Of a stretch of DNA of 64,000 nucleotides, positions 15,878 through 24,554 are shown piece after piece. This stretch comes from Streptomyces sp. SN-593 (GTDB lineage: Bacteria > Actinomycetota > Actinomycetes > Streptomycetales > Streptomycetaceae): positions 2,549,501 through 2,613,500 of the forward strand of contig NZ_AP018365.1 in the NCBI RefSeq assembly GCF_016756395.1, written 5' to 3'. Below the pieces are notes generated by a model. The model was not told the DNA's origin and did no database searches. It saw only the letters and a program-made list of their open reading frames with translations. Position numbers and translations under genes: made by a program. The stretch's first letter is position 1, and each line of letters begins with the position of its first letter.

Positions 15878-17839
15878 TCAGAGCGCGGCGGCTCCGTTGA
15901 CGCGCAGGCGCTGGGCGTACTGCTGGAGCGCCCACAACTCGTTGGCCGCCGCGGCGGCCTCGGGCGCGTCCGAGGGGACGCCCTGCGCGGCCAGCCGGGC
16001 GCCGGTGGCGTGGACCTGCGCCACCCGGCGGTCCACCGCGAGCAGCCGCACCCGTACCAGCACCTCGCCCGCGTAGACCTCGGGGACCTTGTGCATGACC
16101 GGTTCGACGGCCAGTTCGGTGACCATGCCGCGGACCGTGTCGTCGGGCGCGGCCTCGCGCACCCGCAGCAGGTAGTCCGCGTCGGCGTACTCCGCGCCGC
16201 CGGCCTCCGCGATGGCGCGGCGCACCGCGGCGTACGGCGCACCGGTGAACTCGTCCTCGCCGTACGCGTCGAAGGCCGGGGAGACCAGGGCGGGGAACTG
16301 GAGCGCGAGCTTGAGCAGTTCGCGCTCCACGCGGTGCGCGGGGCTGCGCAGGTCGAGCCGCGGGCCGGCCGGCGGGCGCCGGTCGCCGTCCCGCTGGCCG
16401 GCGGGACCGGCCGGTCCGCCGCCGCGCGCCGCGCCGCCGTACGGCCCGCGCGCGGGACCGCGGCCCGGGTCCTGGCCGGGACCGGAGGCGCCGCTCGCCG
16501 CGCGGGCCCGGGACATCGCCCGCACCCGGCGGATCATGCTCTGCTCCTCCGCCTGCGTGGAGATCCCGGCCATCCCGACCAGCCGGATCGCGTAACGGTC
16601 GCGCAGCGCCTGGTTCTTGATCGCCGCGACCACCGGCACGGCGGCGTCCACGGCGGCGACCCGGCCCTCGTCGGTGTCGAGGTTGTAGCGGCCGACGATC
16701 GAGCGGAGCGCGAACGCGAAGAGCGGGGTGCGGCCGTCGATCAGCCGCTGGATCGCCGGATCGCCCTCGGCCAGGCGCAGTTCGCACGGGTCCATGCCGC
16801 CCGGGGTGATCGCGATCGACGTCTCGGCGGCGAACTTCTGGTCGTCCTCGAAGGCGCGCAGCGCGGCCTTCTGCCCGGCCTCGTCGCCGTCGAAGGTGAA
16901 GACCACCTCGGAGGTGGAGTTGTCCATCAGCAGCCGGCGCAGGATCTTGATGTGCTCCCCGGCGAACGCGGTGCCGCAGGTGGCGATCGCGGTGGTCACG
17001 CCGGCGAGGTGGCAGGCCATCACGTCGGTGTACCCCTCGACGACGACCGCGCGGCCGGTCCTGGCGATCTCCTTCTTGGCGAGGTCGATCCCGTACAGCA
17101 CCTGGGACTTGCGGTACAGCGGCGTCTCGGGCGTGTTGAGGTACTTCGGGCCCTGGTCGTCCTCGCGCAGCTTGCGGGCGCCGAAGCCGATCACCTCGCC
17201 GGTGATGTCCCGGATCGGCCAGATCAGCCGGCCGCGGAACCGGTCGATCGCGCCGCCCCGGCGGCTCTCGGAGGCGAGCCCGGAGGTGATCAGCTCCTTG
17301 TCGCTGAAGCCCTTCCCGCGCAGGTACCGCACCAGGTGGTCCCAGCCGGCCGGGGCGTACCCGACGCCGAAGTGCTCGGCCGCGGCCTGGTCGAAGCCGC
17401 GTCCGGCGAGGAACTTCCGCCCGATCTCCGCCTCGGCCGAGCCCAGTTGCTCCACGTAGAACGCGGCGGCCGCGCGGTGCGCCTCCACCAGCCGGATACG
17501 CTCGCCCTGCTGCCGCCCCGGTACGTGGCTGCCCTCCTCGTACCGCAGCGTGATCCCGACCCGCGCGGCCAGCCGCTCCACGGCCTCGGTGAAGGAGAGG
17601 TGGTCCACCTTCATCACGAAGCCGAGCGTGTCCCCGCCCTCCCCGCAACCGAAACAGTGGTAGAGGCCCTTGGAGGGGCTGACCTGGAAGGAGGGGGACT
17701 TCTCGTCGTGGAAGGGGCACAGGCCCTTGAGGTTGCCGCCGCCGGCGTTCTTGAGCTGGAGGTAGTCGGAGACGACGGCGTCGATCGGGACGGCGTCACG
17801 TACCGCCTTCACGTCGTCGTCCCTGATCCGTCCCGCCAC
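15878..17839 (-). CDS. dnaG: DNA primase DnaG
   Basis: A 653-residue primase of normal actinobacterial length. The zinc-binding domain shows C41-P-F-H44 and C62-F-G-C65; the TOPRIM catalytic core carries [13 protein letters not shown] (conserved Glu) and FDGDEAG (DxD metal site). A Gly/Arg/Pro-rich linker (about residues 430-480) leads to the C-terminal helicase-binding domain. It synthesises RNA primers for the replisome with DnaB. The start is a GTG with no strong SD. It precedes hrdA on the same strand with a 250-base gap, so co-transcription is possible but not certain. Confidence 0.97.
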   Translation of the reverse strand: MAGRIRDDDVKAVRDAVPIDAVVSDYLQLKNAGGGNLKGLCPFHDEKSPSFQVSPSKGLYHCFGCGEGGDTLGFVMKVDHLSFTEAVERLAARVGITLRYEEGSHVPGRQQGERIRLVEAHRAAAAFYVEQLGSAEAEIGRKFLAGRGFDQAAAEHFGVGYAPAGWDHLVRYLRGKGFSDKELITSGLASESRRGGAIDRFRGRLIWPIRDITGEVIGFGARKLREDDQGPKYLNTPETPLYRKSQVLYGIDLAKKEIARTGRAVVVEGYTDVMACHLAGVTTAIATCGTAFAGEHIKILRRLLMDNSTSEVVFTFDGDEAGQKAALRAFEDDQKFAAETSIAITPGGMDPCELRLAEGDPAIQRLIDGRTPLFAFALRSIVGRYNLDTDEGRVAAVDAAVPVVAAIKNQALRDRYAIRLVGMAGISTQAEEQSMIRRVRAMSRARAASGASGPGQDPGRGPARGPYGGAARGGGPAGPAGQRDGDRRPPAGPRLDLRSPAHRVERELLKLALQFPALVSPAFDAYGEDEFTGAPYAAVRRAIAEAGGAEYADADYLLRVREAAPDDTVRGMVTELAVEPVMHKVPEVYAGEVLVRVRLLAVDRRVAQVHATGARLAAQGVPSDAPEAAAAANELWALQQYAQRLRVNGAAAL

Positions 17840-17975
17840 GGGGGTAGTTTACGGCCAGGGACGGACAGGTCCGGGGCGCGGTGCCGGGTGGACGCATTGA
17901 CCCGGTGGGCGGGGCGGTCTAGCGTCCTCGGTATTGGTTAGGAATCCTTACTGTTCCGCGAGGAGTCGCCGCCCT

Positions 17976-19925
17976 ATGCCCTCCAGCCGTGTGGGGACGG
18001 CCGCCCGCCGGGCGGCGTCGAGCAAGATCGCGACCGCCGTCGCGTGCGGGCTGACCGCGGCGGGGCTGCTGGCCGCGCTGTCGCTGACCGGCTCCGACGC
18101 CGGCGCGGCGGCCACCCCTCGCGGGCTGGTCCGGGTGAACCAGGTCGGGTACGCGGCGCAGGGTGCCAAGGAGGCGTTCCTGCTCGCCGCCTCCCCGGTG
18201 AAGGGCGCGACGTGGCGGCTGGTCGGGGCGGGGGGCCGCACGGTCGCGTCGGGCCGCACCGGCGGGAGCCTGGGCGGGTGGAACGCCGCCTACCGGGCGG
18301 TGTACGGCATCGACTTCGGCACGGTCCGCGCCCCCGGCCGCTACCACCTGGTGGTCGGGGGCGGCGCGACCGGCACCTCCCCGGCGTTCACCATCGGCAC
18401 CCCGACGGCCGTCTTCGGGCGGCCGGCCGCCGACACCACCGCCTTCTTCCAGGCCCAGCGCGACGGCGCCGGCACCGTCCCCGGGCAGCTCGGCCGCGAG
18501 CCCTCGCACCTGAACGACACGCACGCCTCCGTCTACGCCTGGCCGTCCTTCACCGACCCCGACGAGAGCGACACGATCGAGGCCGCGCCGAAGAGGACCG
18601 GCGGCCCGGTGGACGTGTCGGGCGGCTGGTTCGACGCGGGCGACTACCTGAAGTTCACCGAGACCACCTCCTACGCGGTCGCCGCGCTGGAGGTCGCGGG
18701 CCGGGACGGGGGCGGCGGGCCCGACTCCCCGCCGGGTGCCGAGGCCCGGTACGGCCTGGACTGGCTGGACAAGATGTGGGACGGCGCCACCGGGACCCTC
18801 TACATCCAGGTCGGCCTGGGCTCGGGCACCCAGGACGGCGGCGTCGTCGGCGACCACGACGTGTGGCGGCTGCCGCAGGCGGACGACACCGACGACGCGC
18901 ACCCCTTCCTCCAGGACCGCCCGGTCTTCGCGGCGGGCGCGCCCGGCAGCCGGATCAGCCCGAACCAGGCCGGCCGGCTCGCCGCCGACTTCGCGCTGGC
19001 CGCGCAGTCCTACGCGGCGACCGACCGCGCCAAGGCCCGCGGCTACCTCGCGACGGCCGCGCGGATCTACGCCCTGGCCGACACCCACCCGGGCACCCTG
19101 GTCACCACGGTCCCCGCGAGCTACTACCCGGAGACCAGTTGGCAGGACGACCTCGCCTTCGGCGGCGCCGAACTCGCGCTGGCCGCCCAGCAATTGCACG
19201 ATCCGCGGGCCGACGGCTGGCTGGCGCAGGGCGCGGCGTGGGCGAAGGGCCACCAGAGCGAGGCCGGCACCGACACGCTGAACATGTACGACACGAGCGC
19301 GCTCGCCGACCTCGACCTGGCCCGCGCGATCCGGACGGCCGGCCGCTCCGGTACGGGCCTGGCGGTCACCGCGCGGCAGCTCACCGGCTACGTCCGGGCC
19401 CAACTCGCCACCGGCCGGGCCCGCGCGCAGGCCGACCCCTTCCACGCGGGCGCGGTCTACGACGACTTCGACGCCGACTCGCACACGCTGGGACTCGTGG
19501 CGACCGCCCGCCTGTACGCGGCCACCACCGGCGACCACACCTTCGACCGGTTCGCCGTCGACCAACTCGACTGGGTGCTGGGCGCGAACGCCTGGGGCAC
19601 GTCGTTCGTCGTCGGCGAGGGCAGCACCTTCCCCCGCTGCACCGCGGGCCAACTCGGCAACCTGGCGGGCGGTTCCGACGGCCGGCCGCCCCTGGAGGTG
19701 GGCGCGGTCGTCAACGGCCCCAACGGCTCAGACCAGTTCGAGGGCGGCCTCGGCGACTACCTCGACGGCATGCGGCGCTGCCCGGCCGGCGGCGACTCCT
19801 TCGCGCGCTTCACCGGCCACGGCAGCACCTACGCCGACGACGTGCGCTCGTGGCAGAGTTCGGAGCCGGCGCTCGACATGGACGCCTCCGGCGTCCTCGC
19901 GTTCACCCTGTCCGCGCGGGGGTAG
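17976..19925 (+). CDS. Secreted glycoside hydrolase family 9 endoglucanase
   Basis: A 649-residue secreted cellulase. A long signal region (twin Arg at 9-10, hydrophobic ~28-45) is followed by a CelD-type Ig-like domain (about residues 50-140, starting VRVNQVGYAA) and a GH9 (alpha/alpha)6 barrel. The base motif GGWFDAGDYLKF places D220 and D223 in the expected DAGD; the acid is likely E630 in SSEPALDMD. GH9 enzymes cleave beta-1,4-glucan with inversion. No carbohydrate-binding module is present. The ATG at 17976 has CGAGGAG 11 bases upstream. It stands alone, divergent from dnaG; no CebR-like box is visible in front of it. Confidence 0.9.
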   Translation: MPSSRVGTAARRAASSKIATAVACGLTAAGLLAALSLTGSDAGAAATPRGLVRVNQVGYAAQGAKEAFLLAASPVKGATWRLVGAGGRTVASGRTGGSLGGWNAAYRAVYGIDFGTVRAPGRYHLVVGGGATGTSPAFTIGTPTAVFGRPAADTTAFFQAQRDGAGTVPGQLGREPSHLNDTHASVYAWPSFTDPDESDTIEAAPKRTGGPVDVSGGWFDAGDYLKFTETTSYAVAALEVAGRDGGGGPDSPPGAEARYGLDWLDKMWDGATGTLYIQVGLGSGTQDGGVVGDHDVWRLPQADDTDDAHPFLQDRPVFAAGAPGSRISPNQAGRLAADFALAAQSYAATDRAKARGYLATAARIYALADTHPGTLVTTVPASYYPETSWQDDLAFGGAELALAAQQLHDPRADGWLAQGAAWAKGHQSEAGTDTLNMYDTSALADLDLARAIRTAGRSGTGLAVTARQLTGYVRAQLATGRARAQADPFHAGAVYDDFDADSHTLGLVATARLYAATTGDHTFDRFAVDQLDWVLGANAWGTSFVVGEGSTFPRCTAGQLGNLAGGSDGRPPLEVGAVVNGPNGSDQFEGGLGDYLDGMRRCPAGGDSFARFTGHGSTYADDVRSWQSSEPALDMDASGVLAFTLSARG

Positions 19926-19954
19926 CCCGGCCCGGGGGGAGCCCCGCCCGCGGC

Positions 19955-20058
19955 GCCGTCGCCCGGGGAGCCGTCGCCCGGGGTCAGGTGCCAGGTGCCA
20001 GGGGTCAGGTGCCAGGTGCCAGGTGCCAGGGATCAGGGATCAGGGATCAGGGGTCAGG
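19955..20058. repeat. Dense short tandem repeats after the GH9 gene
   Basis: Two 15-bp copies of GCCGTCGCCCGGGGA (19955-19969 and 19970-19984, last base different) are followed by about 75 bases built from alternating AGGTGCC, AGGGGTC and AGGGATC units. The run lies between the convergent GH9 and acetyltransferase genes. It looks like replication slippage product; no coding potential is retained. Confidence 0.85.
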
Positions 20059-20073
20059 GCCGGCCCGGCGGGG

Positions 20074-20514
20074 TCACCCCAGGTCCTTGGTCACGAAGAC
20101 GTAGTGGGGCCCGCTCGGCGCCAGTTGGAACTCCTCGCCCGTGGCGGTGAACCCGAAGTGCTCGTAGAAGCCGCGCGCGGAGGTGCGGCCGTTGCACCAG
20201 ACGACCTGGGCGCCCCGGGCGGCGGACTCCCGCATCCCGGCCCGCAGCGCGGCGGCGCCGTATCCCGCGCCGCGCAGGTGGGGGGCGCTGCCCATGCCGC
20301 GGAAGCGGTACGCGGGCGCGGCCTCGCCCGGGAGGGGGTCGGCGAAGAAGGTGACGCACGCCCGGACCACGCCCTCCTCGTCGTAGGCGGCTATGTGGAA
20401 GGTGTCGTCGCGCGCGTCCTCCGGATAGACGGCGGCCTCGCGCGGCATGCCGGTCCGGAGCACCTCCCAGCGCAGCGCGAAGATCTCCTCGACGGGTACG
20501 ACGGCGGTGCGCAT
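20074..20514 (-). CDS. GNAT family N-acetyltransferase
   Basis: A 146-residue single-domain acetyltransferase. The acetyl-CoA pyrophosphate-binding motif is visible as the block RFRGMGSAPHLRGAGYGAAAL (R/Q-x-x-G-x-G/A type), followed by VVWCNGRTSARGFYEHFGF, the usual C-terminal alpha-4/beta-6 motif (ARGFYEHFGF). Such proteins acetylate small molecules or protein amines; the substrate is unknown. It ends beside the tandem-repeat tract and lies 28 bases downstream of the oxidoreductase gene on the same strand, so it may be the second gene of that unit. Confidence 0.88.
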   Translation of the reverse strand: MRTAVVPVEEIFALRWEVLRTGMPREAAVYPEDARDDTFHIAAYDEEGVVRACVTFFADPLPGEAAPAYRFRGMGSAPHLRGAGYGAAALRAGMRESAARGAQVVWCNGRTSARGFYEHFGFTATGEEFQLAPSGPHYVFVTKDLG

Positions 20515-20542
20515 GCGGTACGTCCTCAGCGTTCGTTCCTGG

Positions 20543-21805
20543 TCAGTCCAGGAACGAGGCTAGCGGCACGGCCGGATCGGACAGTGCCTCGGGGTCGACC
20601 GGACGGCCGTCGCGGATCAGGTTCTGGACGGGTTCGGTGACGTCCCACACGTTCACGTTCATCCCGGCGAGCAACCGCCCCTCGCGCAGCCAGAACGCGA
20701 TGAACTGGCGCTTGCCGACGTCGCCGCGGCAGACCACCTGGTCGTACGTCCCGGGCGCGGCGTGCCCGGAGAACTCCATGCCGAGGTCGTACTGGTCGGA
20801 GAAGAAGTACGGAACGCGGTCGTAGCTGACCTGCCGGCCGAGCATGGCGCGGGCCGCGGCGGGGCCGCCGTTGAGCGCGTTCGCCCAGTGCTCGACCCGC
20901 AGCCGCCCCCCGAGCAGGGGGTTCTCCGCGTTGGCGACGTCGCCGGCCGCGAAGATGTCGGGGTCGGAGGTGCGCAGCGAGGCGTCCACGGCGATGCCGC
21001 CGCCCTGCGCGCGGTCGGCGAGGACGAGCCCGGCGGCCTCGGCGAGCGCGGTGCGGGGGGCGGCGCCGATCGCGGCGAGCACGTCGTGCGCGGGGTGCTC
21101 GGTGCCGTCGTCGGTGACGGCCGCCAGCACCATGCCGTCCTGGCCGGTGATCTCGGTGAGCCGGCTGCCGAAGTGGAAGCGCACGCCGTGCTCGGTGTGC
21201 AGGTCGGTGAAGACCGAGCCGATCTCCGGGCCGAGCACGCCGTGCAGCGCGGTCGGCTCGGGCTCGACCACGGTGACCTCGGCGCCGTAGCCGCGGGCGG
21301 CGGCGGCCACCTCCAGGCCGATCCAGCCGGCGCCGGCGATCACCAGGTGGCCGTTCTCCCGGCCGAGGCTGGTCAGCACGTGTTTCAGGCGCTCGGCGTG
21401 GGCGAGCCGGCGCAGGTGGTGCACCCCGGCGAGGTCGGTGCCGGGGATGTCCAGGCGGCGCGGCTCGGCTCCCGTCGCGAGCAGGAGCTTGTCGTACTGG
21501 AGTACGGTGCCGTCGCCCAGGCCGACGGTGCGCGCGGCGCGGTCGAGGTGCACCACGGGCTGGCCGAGGTGGAGTTCGACGTCGTGCTCGGCGTACCAGG
21601 CGGCGGGCTCCACGAACACGGAGTCGCGTTCGGCGCTGCCGTTGAGGAAGCCCTTGGAGAGGGGTGGGCGCTCGTAGGGGTGGTCGCGCTCGTCGCCGAT
21701 CAGTATCACCCGGCCGGTGAAACCCTCGGCGCGCAACGTCTCCGCGGCCTTCGCCCCGGCGAGGCCGGCTCCGACGATCACGAAGGTCTGGTGCGCGTCC
21801 ACCAC
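20543..21805 (-). CDS. NAD(P)/FAD-dependent oxidoreductase, ferredoxin-reductase type
   Basis: A 420-residue two-dinucleotide-binding flavoprotein: FAD motif FVIVGAGLAGAKAAETLR near the start, NAD(P) motif VIAGAGWIGLEVAAAA near residue 155, a GDVAN FAD motif near 290 and a C-terminal reductase domain. It resembles ferredoxin or rubredoxin reductases that pass electrons from NAD(P)H to a small iron-sulphur carrier, often for cytochromes P450; no ferredoxin or P450 is adjacent. The GTG at 21805 has GGGAGG with 6-base spacing; a second GTG follows at once. The frame is open upstream, but that part is low-complexity. Confidence 0.9.
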   Translation of the reverse strand: MVDAHQTFVIVGAGLAGAKAAETLRAEGFTGRVILIGDERDHPYERPPLSKGFLNGSAERDSVFVEPAAWYAEHDVELHLGQPVVHLDRAARTVGLGDGTVLQYDKLLLATGAEPRRLDIPGTDLAGVHHLRRLAHAERLKHVLTSLGRENGHLVIAGAGWIGLEVAAAARGYGAEVTVVEPEPTALHGVLGPEIGSVFTDLHTEHGVRFHFGSRLTEITGQDGMVLAAVTDDGTEHPAHDVLAAIGAAPRTALAEAAGLVLADRAQGGGIAVDASLRTSDPDIFAAGDVANAENPLLGGRLRVEHWANALNGGPAAARAMLGRQVSYDRVPYFFSDQYDLGMEFSGHAAPGTYDQVVCRGDVGKRQFIAFWLREGRLLAGMNVNVWDVTEPVQNLIRDGRPVDPEALSDPAVPLASFLD

Positions 21806-22343
21806 AGTGTGCCTCCCCGGCGGGTAGTCCGTTGCCCTGCTGAGCGTCCCGCACGGCGGCCCGGACGGGAAGGGTGCCGCGCCGGTCCGTCCCCGCCCGT
21901 GATCATCCCACGGTGCCCCCGACCCCCCCGGCTGCCCCCGCCCCCGCAGCCCCGGGACCACCCCGGTGCAGGGCTCCCCCGGCAGCGCCCGAGGGTGCCC
22001 CTGCGGTGCGGGCCTCCTGACGGCCGGGGCGGTGACGTGCGTTGCCGAACGGCTGTCGGGAGCCGAATCGGGCCCGCTGCCGCCCCCGCTGAGCACGAGC
22101 AGCACCAGGACTAGGACCAGGAGCATCAGCCCGCCGCCCCGCACGCGGCTGCGGCAACGGGGCAGCAATCCGGCGATGGTGTGACCGGACACGGACGCCG
22201 TCCGCACGGACGTAGCCAGGCACGTGTGTCGTCGGCTCAGCCTGCGCCGAGTGGGCTCGTGAGGCGGAAGCGAGGAGGACCTACGCGTAGGTCCGACGCC
22301 CGGGTTCCGCCTCTTCGGACCTGGGAGGACGACATCGGGCTCA
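21806..22343. other. Intergenic region between oxidoreductase and 22344 gene
   Basis: These 538 bases hold no supported gene. A minus-strand stretch near 22126 could encode MLLVLVLVLLVLSGGG, but it runs in frame into the oxidoreductase without a stop and has no clear ribosome site. The nested palindrome at 22261-22313 is listed separately. The region must contain the oxidoreductase promoter. Confidence 0.5.
22261..22313 (-). terminator. Nested palindrome, probable terminator of the 23602-22344 operon
   Basis: Outer arms GAGGCGGAA (22261-22269) and TTCCGCCTC (22305-22313) enclose a perfect 18-bp palindrome, GGACCTACG joined to CGTAGGTCC (22277-22294). It begins about 30 bases after the stop codon of the minus-strand gene at 22344, the right place for a terminator. 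The two-level symmetry is unusual, and a protein-binding or cruciform role is also possible. Confidence 0.6.
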
Positions 22344-23024
22344 CTACGCCATGGGATCGTCGAGGTCGACGGCGGTGTAGTCGAGCAGTTCCACCAGGAG
22401 CTGGCCCCCGAGAAGCCAAGGGATGCGGGGGTCGGCGAGCTGGAGGGTCCGGGCGTCGTAGGGACGAGGACCGGTGGGTTCGGCGAGGTAAAGGGCGCCA
22501 CGCACGCTGAAGGGCCTGAACCTGCGGACCCGCAAAGCGACCTGCCGGGTTCGCAGATGGGGGCAGGCGCGTATCGAGAGGTGGGCGCAAGGGCGGCAGA
22601 TCGGAGGGTGGGCGGTGATTTCGCCTGCGGGGAGCAACTCGGCGAGGTGGGCGTCGACGAGCCAGAGCAAGCCGTCCGGTCGACGGTCGGCGGGGCCTCC
22701 GCATACCTGGCAGCGCAACCCGCTCATGCACAGCCGCTGCCGAAGGCTGTGGACCCTACCGAACTGCGGTACTCCCCGGCCGGGCTGGGAGGGTGCGCGC
22801 TCCCACAGGACACCGTGCGCGTCGCGGTCGAAGCTGCGCTCGTCGGCGTAGGAGATCCCGCGCCGGCCCCGGCGGAACACCACAGGCATCGGCCCCCGCT
22901 CCTCACCACTCCACCGTGCGATGAACGGGACCGGAACGCGCGCAGCGCGCTGACCCAGGCCGCCGAGCGGAACATCCTCCGACGCCGACTCCTGTGAGCC
23001 CCGGCCATGCGGGTCCGTCGTCAT
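22344..23024 (-). CDS. Hypothetical protein with zinc-ribbon-like Cys pairs
   Basis: A 226-residue protein of unknown function. The middle has CQVCGG (about residue 105) and CRPC (about residue 143) plus further Cys/His (CAHLSIRACPHLRTR), suggesting a zinc-binding fold. The ATG at 23024 overlaps the stop of the ATP-binding protein gene by four bases (ATGA), so the two are translationally coupled. As I recall, this protein type is common in Streptomyces beside RsbW-like ATPases and DNA-binding regulators, without assigned function. A nested palindrome lies just downstream. Confidence 0.7.
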   Translation of the reverse strand: MTTDPHGRGSQESASEDVPLGGLGQRAARVPVPFIARWSGEERGPMPVVFRRGRRGISYADERSFDRDAHGVLWERAPSQPGRGVPQFGRVHSLRQRLCMSGLRCQVCGGPADRRPDGLLWLVDAHLAELLPAGEITAHPPICRPCAHLSIRACPHLRTRQVALRVRRFRPFSVRGALYLAEPTGPRPYDARTLQLADPRIPWLLGGQLLVELLDYTAVDLDDPMA

Positions 23025-23602
23025 CGCACCGCACCTTCGCGCCGGTCCGGGCTCGGGACAACCTGGGCACGACGCACCGAGCGGCACGTCTCGGCAAACC
23101 GTCCGGAGACCGAGATCACAGCCTTGCGGACGCTCCACTTGGAGCGGGGAAAGGCGATCTCGAACCAGACGACCTTGCCGCCAGGCCGCAACTCCGTACC
23201 CCACCGGGTGGACAGCGCCTCGACCAGCACCAGCCCCCGCCCGCCCTCCGCCTCGGACAACGCACTACACGGCACGGGCAGCACCGGATGCGTATCGGAG
23301 ACCTCCACCCGCACCCGCGCCTCGCTCCACCGCACCACGACCACGCACACGGCCCGCGAATACCGCACGGCGTTCGTGAGCACCTCGGCGGTCAGCAGCT
23401 CAAGATCGCCCCACGACTCCGCCGACAACGGCAGCCCCCGCCCCCGCAGTCCTCCCACCACCGCCCGCCGCGCCACCACCACGTCCGCCGGGTCCGGTTG
23501 CACCAAGAGCGTCGCGGAGGCTTCGTCGCGCCATGACGCGCGCGGTACTTCCCCCAAGCCACCGTGCGGCGGAGCCGCACGCGCATAACCACGACCGGAC
23601 AT
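23021..23602 (-). CDS. RsbW-like ATP-binding protein (HATPase_c)
   Basis: A 193-residue protein with a GHKL ATPase domain. The N box is seen in DLELLTAEVLTNAVRYS (Asn and Glu for Mg-ATP), followed by VRVEVSDTHPVLPV (G1-type Asp) and GRGLVLVEALSTRWG (G2). Such domains occur in anti-sigma factor kinases and in the many small Streptomyces regulators of that family. The N-terminal ~30 residues are not part of the domain. The gene is the first of a coupled pair with the 22344 gene. A large palindrome at 23687-23712 lies about 85 bases upstream of its start and is a likely operator. Confidence 0.85.
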   Translation of the reverse strand: MSGRGYARAAPPHGGLGEVPRASWRDEASATLLVQPDPADVVVARRAVVGGLRGRGLPLSAESWGDLELLTAEVLTNAVRYSRAVCVVVVRWSEARVRVEVSDTHPVLPVPCSALSEAEGGRGLVLVEALSTRWGTELRPGGKVVWFEIAFPRSKWSVRKAVISVSGRFAETCRSVRRAQVVPSPDRREGAVR

Positions 23603-23686
23603 ACCGATCCCACCCGCCCTTTCACAGATGAACACGAGGCACAGCACTCCCCTGAGCGCCGGATGGCACACCGCCATGTGACACAG

Positions 23687-23712
23687 ACTGGACCGGTGGA
23701 CCGGTCCAGTCA
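23687..23712. promoter_or_regulatory. Operator candidate for the GntR regulator (site 1)
   Basis: Perfect 11-bp arms GACTGGACCGG and CCGGTCCAGTC flank the 4-base centre TGGA. The same core recurs at 24519-24540 in front of the GntR gene, which supports a shared binding protein. Site 1 lies between the GntR stop codon and the start of the ATP-binding protein gene. Confidence 0.7.
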
Positions 23713-23772
23713 AGAGTGAACCATCCCCGCGGCCATGAACGTTGGGCATGCTGCGCGGTCCCGCCCCCGCCG

Positions 23773-24489
23773 CTACATCGAGTAGGTGTTCCTCTGTTCC
23801 CAGAAGGCCCCAGGCGTGACGCCCTCCTCGCAGACCAGCGGGTTCCCGTCGTGGTCGTACGCGACATGGAGCGTCACGGCCACCGCGGCCGGCAACTCCA
23901 AGCGGAGTTGGCGCGCCTCCTCGTCCGTGGCGAGCCGCACCGTCGTGACGTCGGTGCCCTCCGCCGGGTGACGGCCGGTCTGCAGCCTGACGTGCCTCGT
24001 GGTTCCCTCGGCGATCGGTGCGTCCTGCTCCAGGCGGGGCGCCCGGTCGGCGACGTCCGGCGGGAACCATGCATCGACGTAGCTGTGCGGGGTCCCGTCG
24101 GGCAACTGCATCAGCCGGGAGCGGCGAAGCGCCACCTCGCCGTCGGACAGGCTCAGGGCTGTGGAGATGCGGGCCGGAGGAGTCACGCGTTCAGGACGGC
24201 CGACCCGAGTGAAGGGCATGCCGCCGGTCACCCGCGGGTCCCCTGCTTTCCGATTCCCCGCAGGACGTCCGATGGCCGTGTCGGCCACGACGAAGCCGGA
24301 GCCCTGCCGGGCCTCGACCACGCCGTCATTGCGCAGGACGTCCATGGCCTTGACCACGGTGGCGCGCGAGACCCGCCACTGCTCTGCGAGATCCCGGCCC
24401 GACGGGAGCATCGCACCGGGCGGAAACTCGCCGCTCGCCATCCGGATCCGCAGGGATTCCGCGATCTCCTCGTATTTCAGTATCGCCAT
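23773..24489 (-). CDS. GntR-family transcriptional regulator, HutC/UTRA subfamily
   Basis: A 238-residue repressor. The N-terminal winged helix-turn-helix (residues 1-75) shows YEEIAESLRIRMASGEFPPG, LPSGRDLAEQWRVSRATVVKAMD and VVEARQGSGFVV; the C-terminal half is a UTRA-type ligand domain (RRSRLMQLPDGTPHSYVDAW and later VAYDHDGNPLVCEE). The ATG at 24489 opens directly with the DNA-binding domain. Palindromic operators sit both upstream (24519-24540) and downstream (23687-23712) of the gene, suggesting autoregulation and control of both the anti-sigma-like pair and the divergent methyltransferase. The ligand is unknown. Confidence 0.88.
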   Translation of the reverse strand: MAILKYEEIAESLRIRMASGEFPPGAMLPSGRDLAEQWRVSRATVVKAMDVLRNDGVVEARQGSGFVVADTAIGRPAGNRKAGDPRVTGGMPFTRVGRPERVTPPARISTALSLSDGEVALRRSRLMQLPDGTPHSYVDAWFPPDVADRAPRLEQDAPIAEGTTRHVRLQTGRHPAEGTDVTTVRLATDEEARQLRLELPAAVAVTLHVAYDHDGNPLVCEEGVTPGAFWEQRNTYSM

Positions 24490-24518
24490 GGCTCCTCGTG
24501 GGGTCGTCGGAAGGACTT

Positions 24519-24540
24519 CTGGACCGGTCCACCGGTGCAG
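24519..24540. promoter_or_regulatory. Operator candidate for the GntR regulator (site 2)
   Basis: Arms CTGGACCGG and CCGGTGCAG around TCCA form an inverted repeat with one mismatch in nine, with the same core and spacing as site 1. It lies in the 65-base divergent gap between the GntR gene (start 24489) and the methyltransferase gene (start 24555), so one bound dimer could block both promoters. Confidence 0.7.
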
Positions 24541-24554
24541 AGGATACTGCCGGG

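Noticed and set aside
22126..22126. Possible small hydrophobic peptide MLLVLVLVLLVLSGGG on the minus strand
   Set aside because: No stop codon before the oxidoreductase, no ribosome site, and the following ~90 residues are low-complexity; likely a codon-bias artefact.
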